Below are positions 4,938 through 6,307 of a stretch of 6,307 bases of DNA, one piece after another. Within the stretch, counting starts at the first letter, position 1. Each line of letters starts with the position of its first letter. Below the pieces are notes generated by a model that made no database searches, was not told the DNA's origin, and saw only the letters and a program-made list of their open reading frames with translations. The translations under genes and the position numbers were made by a program. Source of the DNA: Acidimicrobiia bacterium (GTDB lineage Bacteria > Actinomycetota > Acidimicrobiia > IMCC26256 > JAENVU01); contig JANYLF010000077.1 in assembly GCA_025357995.1 (NCBI GenBank), positions 1 through 6,307 of the forward strand. Direction: 5' to 3'.

Positions 4938-6307
4938 CATTGGTTCCTCCACGACCGCCTCGACGATCGACGGCTTGGCACCGTTGCCGTTTCCGCCCTT
5001 GCCACCGCCGAGGTAGCGGATCAGACTGGCCGCGAGCCCGTCGAGGCTCCCACCGCCGCCACCGGTGACGAGGACCTCGGGCACCACAGTGATGTGGCCG
5101 TCTGCGACCGCGTTCGCGACCGCGACCATCGCCGTGGCCGCACCGCCAAGAGCCTCCTTCTGCGCCTCGAAACCGGTCGCGCGCGCCACACCGAGCGCCT
5201 CGGTCGCCTTCGCATTTGCGAGACCGATCGCCTCGATCTTGGTGGCCTCCGCCTTACCGGTGAGCGCGACGTAGGCCGCTTCACCGGTGCCTTCCGCCTC
5301 GCGAGCGTCGGCCCGGTTCCGCTGGATCTCGACGCTGACCTGCGCGTTGGCGAGCTCGGCCTGCATGTCGGCCGTGCCCTTGGCCTTCTCCATTTGAATT
5401 CGAGTCGTCTGGGCGCGCTCCATCTCCTCGAACGTCGCCTTCTCCTGATTGGCGATCTCGCGCTCGGTGAGCACCTTCACCAGCTCCGCCGGGAAGTGCA
5501 CGTTCTGGATGTAGACGCCCTTGGTCTCCACCTCGTAGAGCTGGAGGTACTCGGTCACGTGTACCAGCGCGGCCTGTTGCACCTGCATGCGAGTCTCGAT
5601 GAACGTGACCGCGGGCTGGTCCTGCAACGTGTTGCGGAAGTGATTGCCGACGGCCGATTGCAGGACCTCATTGACGAGGTTGAGCATCGTGCCAACCATC
5701 GAGATCACCTTCGGTGCCCGCGTGTCCGGCACGTGGATCTGTACCTGGAGCTCGATCGAGAACACGAAGCCCTCGCGACTCTTTCCCTCAATCGGCGCGA
5801 GGTGCGCGTCGAGGTTGTGCGACGCGCTGATCTCGTTCGACCAGTTGAGGGTCAGAATCGATGTCGGAACGATCTCGGGTGCGTAACAGCGCGGATTGAT
5901 CGGGTACTTGCCGGTGCGGAGCGGCTCACGCCAGATCCCCCGATGCCCCGGCGACACGATCGAGCCGAACTTGAACTCGCTGCCCGACGTGTCGAGCGTC
6001 GGGAGGCCGACGAACGCCTTGATCACCGCGACCTGGCCTTGATTCACCACGAGCATCGGCACCATCTCGACGCGCACAAGGAACGGATTCAACAAGTACG
6101 CGCCGTAGAGCAGCGGGTCGTGCTGCAACCCGATCTTGCCGCCCGCGGCGAGGAACTTCTGGATGTCTTGGTAGTTGTTGTGTTCGATGTTCTTGTTCCC
6201 GAGCAGCACCTCGATGATCCGCGCGTCGGTCTCACTCGACGACGCGCCGCGCGCGACGGCATCTTGTTCCATCGCGGTCACGTCTTCGTAGCCGGCGAGC
6301 CGGCTCG
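4872..6307 (-). CDS. SPFH/band 7 (flotillin-like) protein, N-terminus off the window
   Basis: Membrane-scaffold protein of the SPFH (stomatin/prohibitin/flotillin/HflK) superfamily; such proteins form large rings or cages at the membrane and organise other membrane proteins. The frame is open to the right edge, reading SRLAGYEDVTAMEQDA across it. The GTG at 6279-6281 and ATG at 6270-6272 lack convincing ribosome binding sites, so the true start, and any membrane anchor, is probably outside. Numbering from the GTG as residue 1: beta-rich SPFH region about 48-260, including QGQVAVIKAFVG (81-92) and HRGIWREPL (113-121); charged helical, probably coiled-coil region about 262-335 (EREIANQEKATFEEMERA); Ala/Glu-rich stretch with KAEATKIEA and LANAKATEA to about 390; then VVPEVLV (399-405), a Gly-rich linker, SLDGLAASLIRYLGGG (412-427) and an acidic Gly/Met-rich tail. 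The last 22 codons overlap the PH-like gene on the other strand. The SPFH assignment is secure; the cellular role is unknown. Confidence 0.88.
   Translation of the reverse strand, partial: SRLAGYEDVTAMEQDAVARGASSSETDARIIEVLLGNKNIEHNNYQDIQKFLAAGGKIGLQHDPLLYGAYLLNPFLVRVEMVPMLVVNQGQVAVIKAFVGLPTLDTSGSEFKFGSIVSPGHRGIWREPLRTGKYPINPRCYAPEIVPTSILTLNWSNEISASHNLDAHLAPIEGKSREGFVFSIELQVQIHVPDTRAPKVISMVGTMLNLVNEVLQSAVGNHFRNTLQDQPAVTFIETRMQVQQAALVHVTEYLQLYEVETKGVYIQNVHFPAELVKVLTEREIANQEKATFEEMERAQTTRIQMEKAKGTADMQAELANAQVSVEIQRNRADAREAEGTGEAAYVALTGKAEATKIEAIGLANAKATEALGVARATGFEAQKEALGGAATAMVAVANAVADGHITVVPEVLVTGGGGGSLDGLAASLIRYLGGGKGGNGNGAKPSIVEAVVEEPMSMGGAGDGEDGAMSDREVGGT
5865..6140 (-). repeat. Internal protein duplication in the SPFH domain
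   Basis: Two 28-residue stretches, encoded at 6057-6140 and 5865-5948, align without gaps at 11 of 28 positions (residues 48-75 and 112-139, numbered from the GTG at 6281). Shared residues are G, G, the pair PL, G, Y, the pair NP, E and the pair VP. Both look like a beta-hairpin unit of the type G-x2-G-x4-PL-x2-G-x-Y-x2-NP. The DNA copies are not obviously alike, so this is an old duplication at protein level. Confidence 0.55.

Overview
This 6.3 kb window is gene-dense, GC-rich bacterial DNA with short intergenic gaps. The strong third-position G/C bias, GAGG-type ribosome binding sites and the style of the acyl-CoA ligase and zinc dehydrogenase fit a high-GC actinobacterium, possibly of the Acidimicrobiia type. 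That placement is inference from general resemblance; there is no rRNA or other marker gene here. I see no tRNA, rRNA, CRISPR array, insertion sequence or integrase, and no clear sign of recent transfer.

Layout. Positions 2-385 (+) hold a MarR-family regulator whose first residues lie off the left edge. Its stop overlaps the start of a 12-TM-type major facilitator exporter at 382-1644 (+) in an ATGA junction, the classic arrangement of a repressor with the efflux pump it controls. After a 52-bp gap with its own strong ribosome binding site comes a complete 514-aa fatty-acyl-CoA ligase of the AMP-forming family, 1697-3241 (+). It meets, tail to tail with only 11 bp between stops, a 416-aa zinc-dependent medium-chain dehydrogenase at 3253-4503 (-). 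A 152-bp divergent promoter region (4504-4655) separates this from a 93-aa protein that looks like a minimal bacterial PH-like domain, 4656-4937 (+). Its last 66 bases overlap the 3' end of a convergent SPFH/band 7 (flotillin-like) gene, 4872 to the right edge (-), which is cut off at its N-terminus.

How they work together. The first pair is probably a self-contained drug or toxic-compound efflux unit. The ligase may be cotranscribed with it, but the gap and separate ribosome binding site leave that open. The ligase activates a carboxylic acid to its CoA thioester. The dehydrogenase oxidises or reduces an unidentified alcohol or aldehyde. Their convergent layout rules out a shared operon, so a common pathway is only a guess. 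The small PH-like protein and the SPFH scaffold could both act at the membrane, but only position links them.

I found no convincing undescribed system. The points most worth a second look are: the register-aligned antisense overlap of the PH-like and SPFH genes, where each stop codon is the reverse complement of an A/T-ending sense codon in the other gene; an internal duplication of a beta-motif in the SPFH protein; the enlarged structural-zinc lobe and unusual cofactor-site residues of the dehydrogenase; and a promoter for that dehydrogenase placed as expected for a leaderless transcript.
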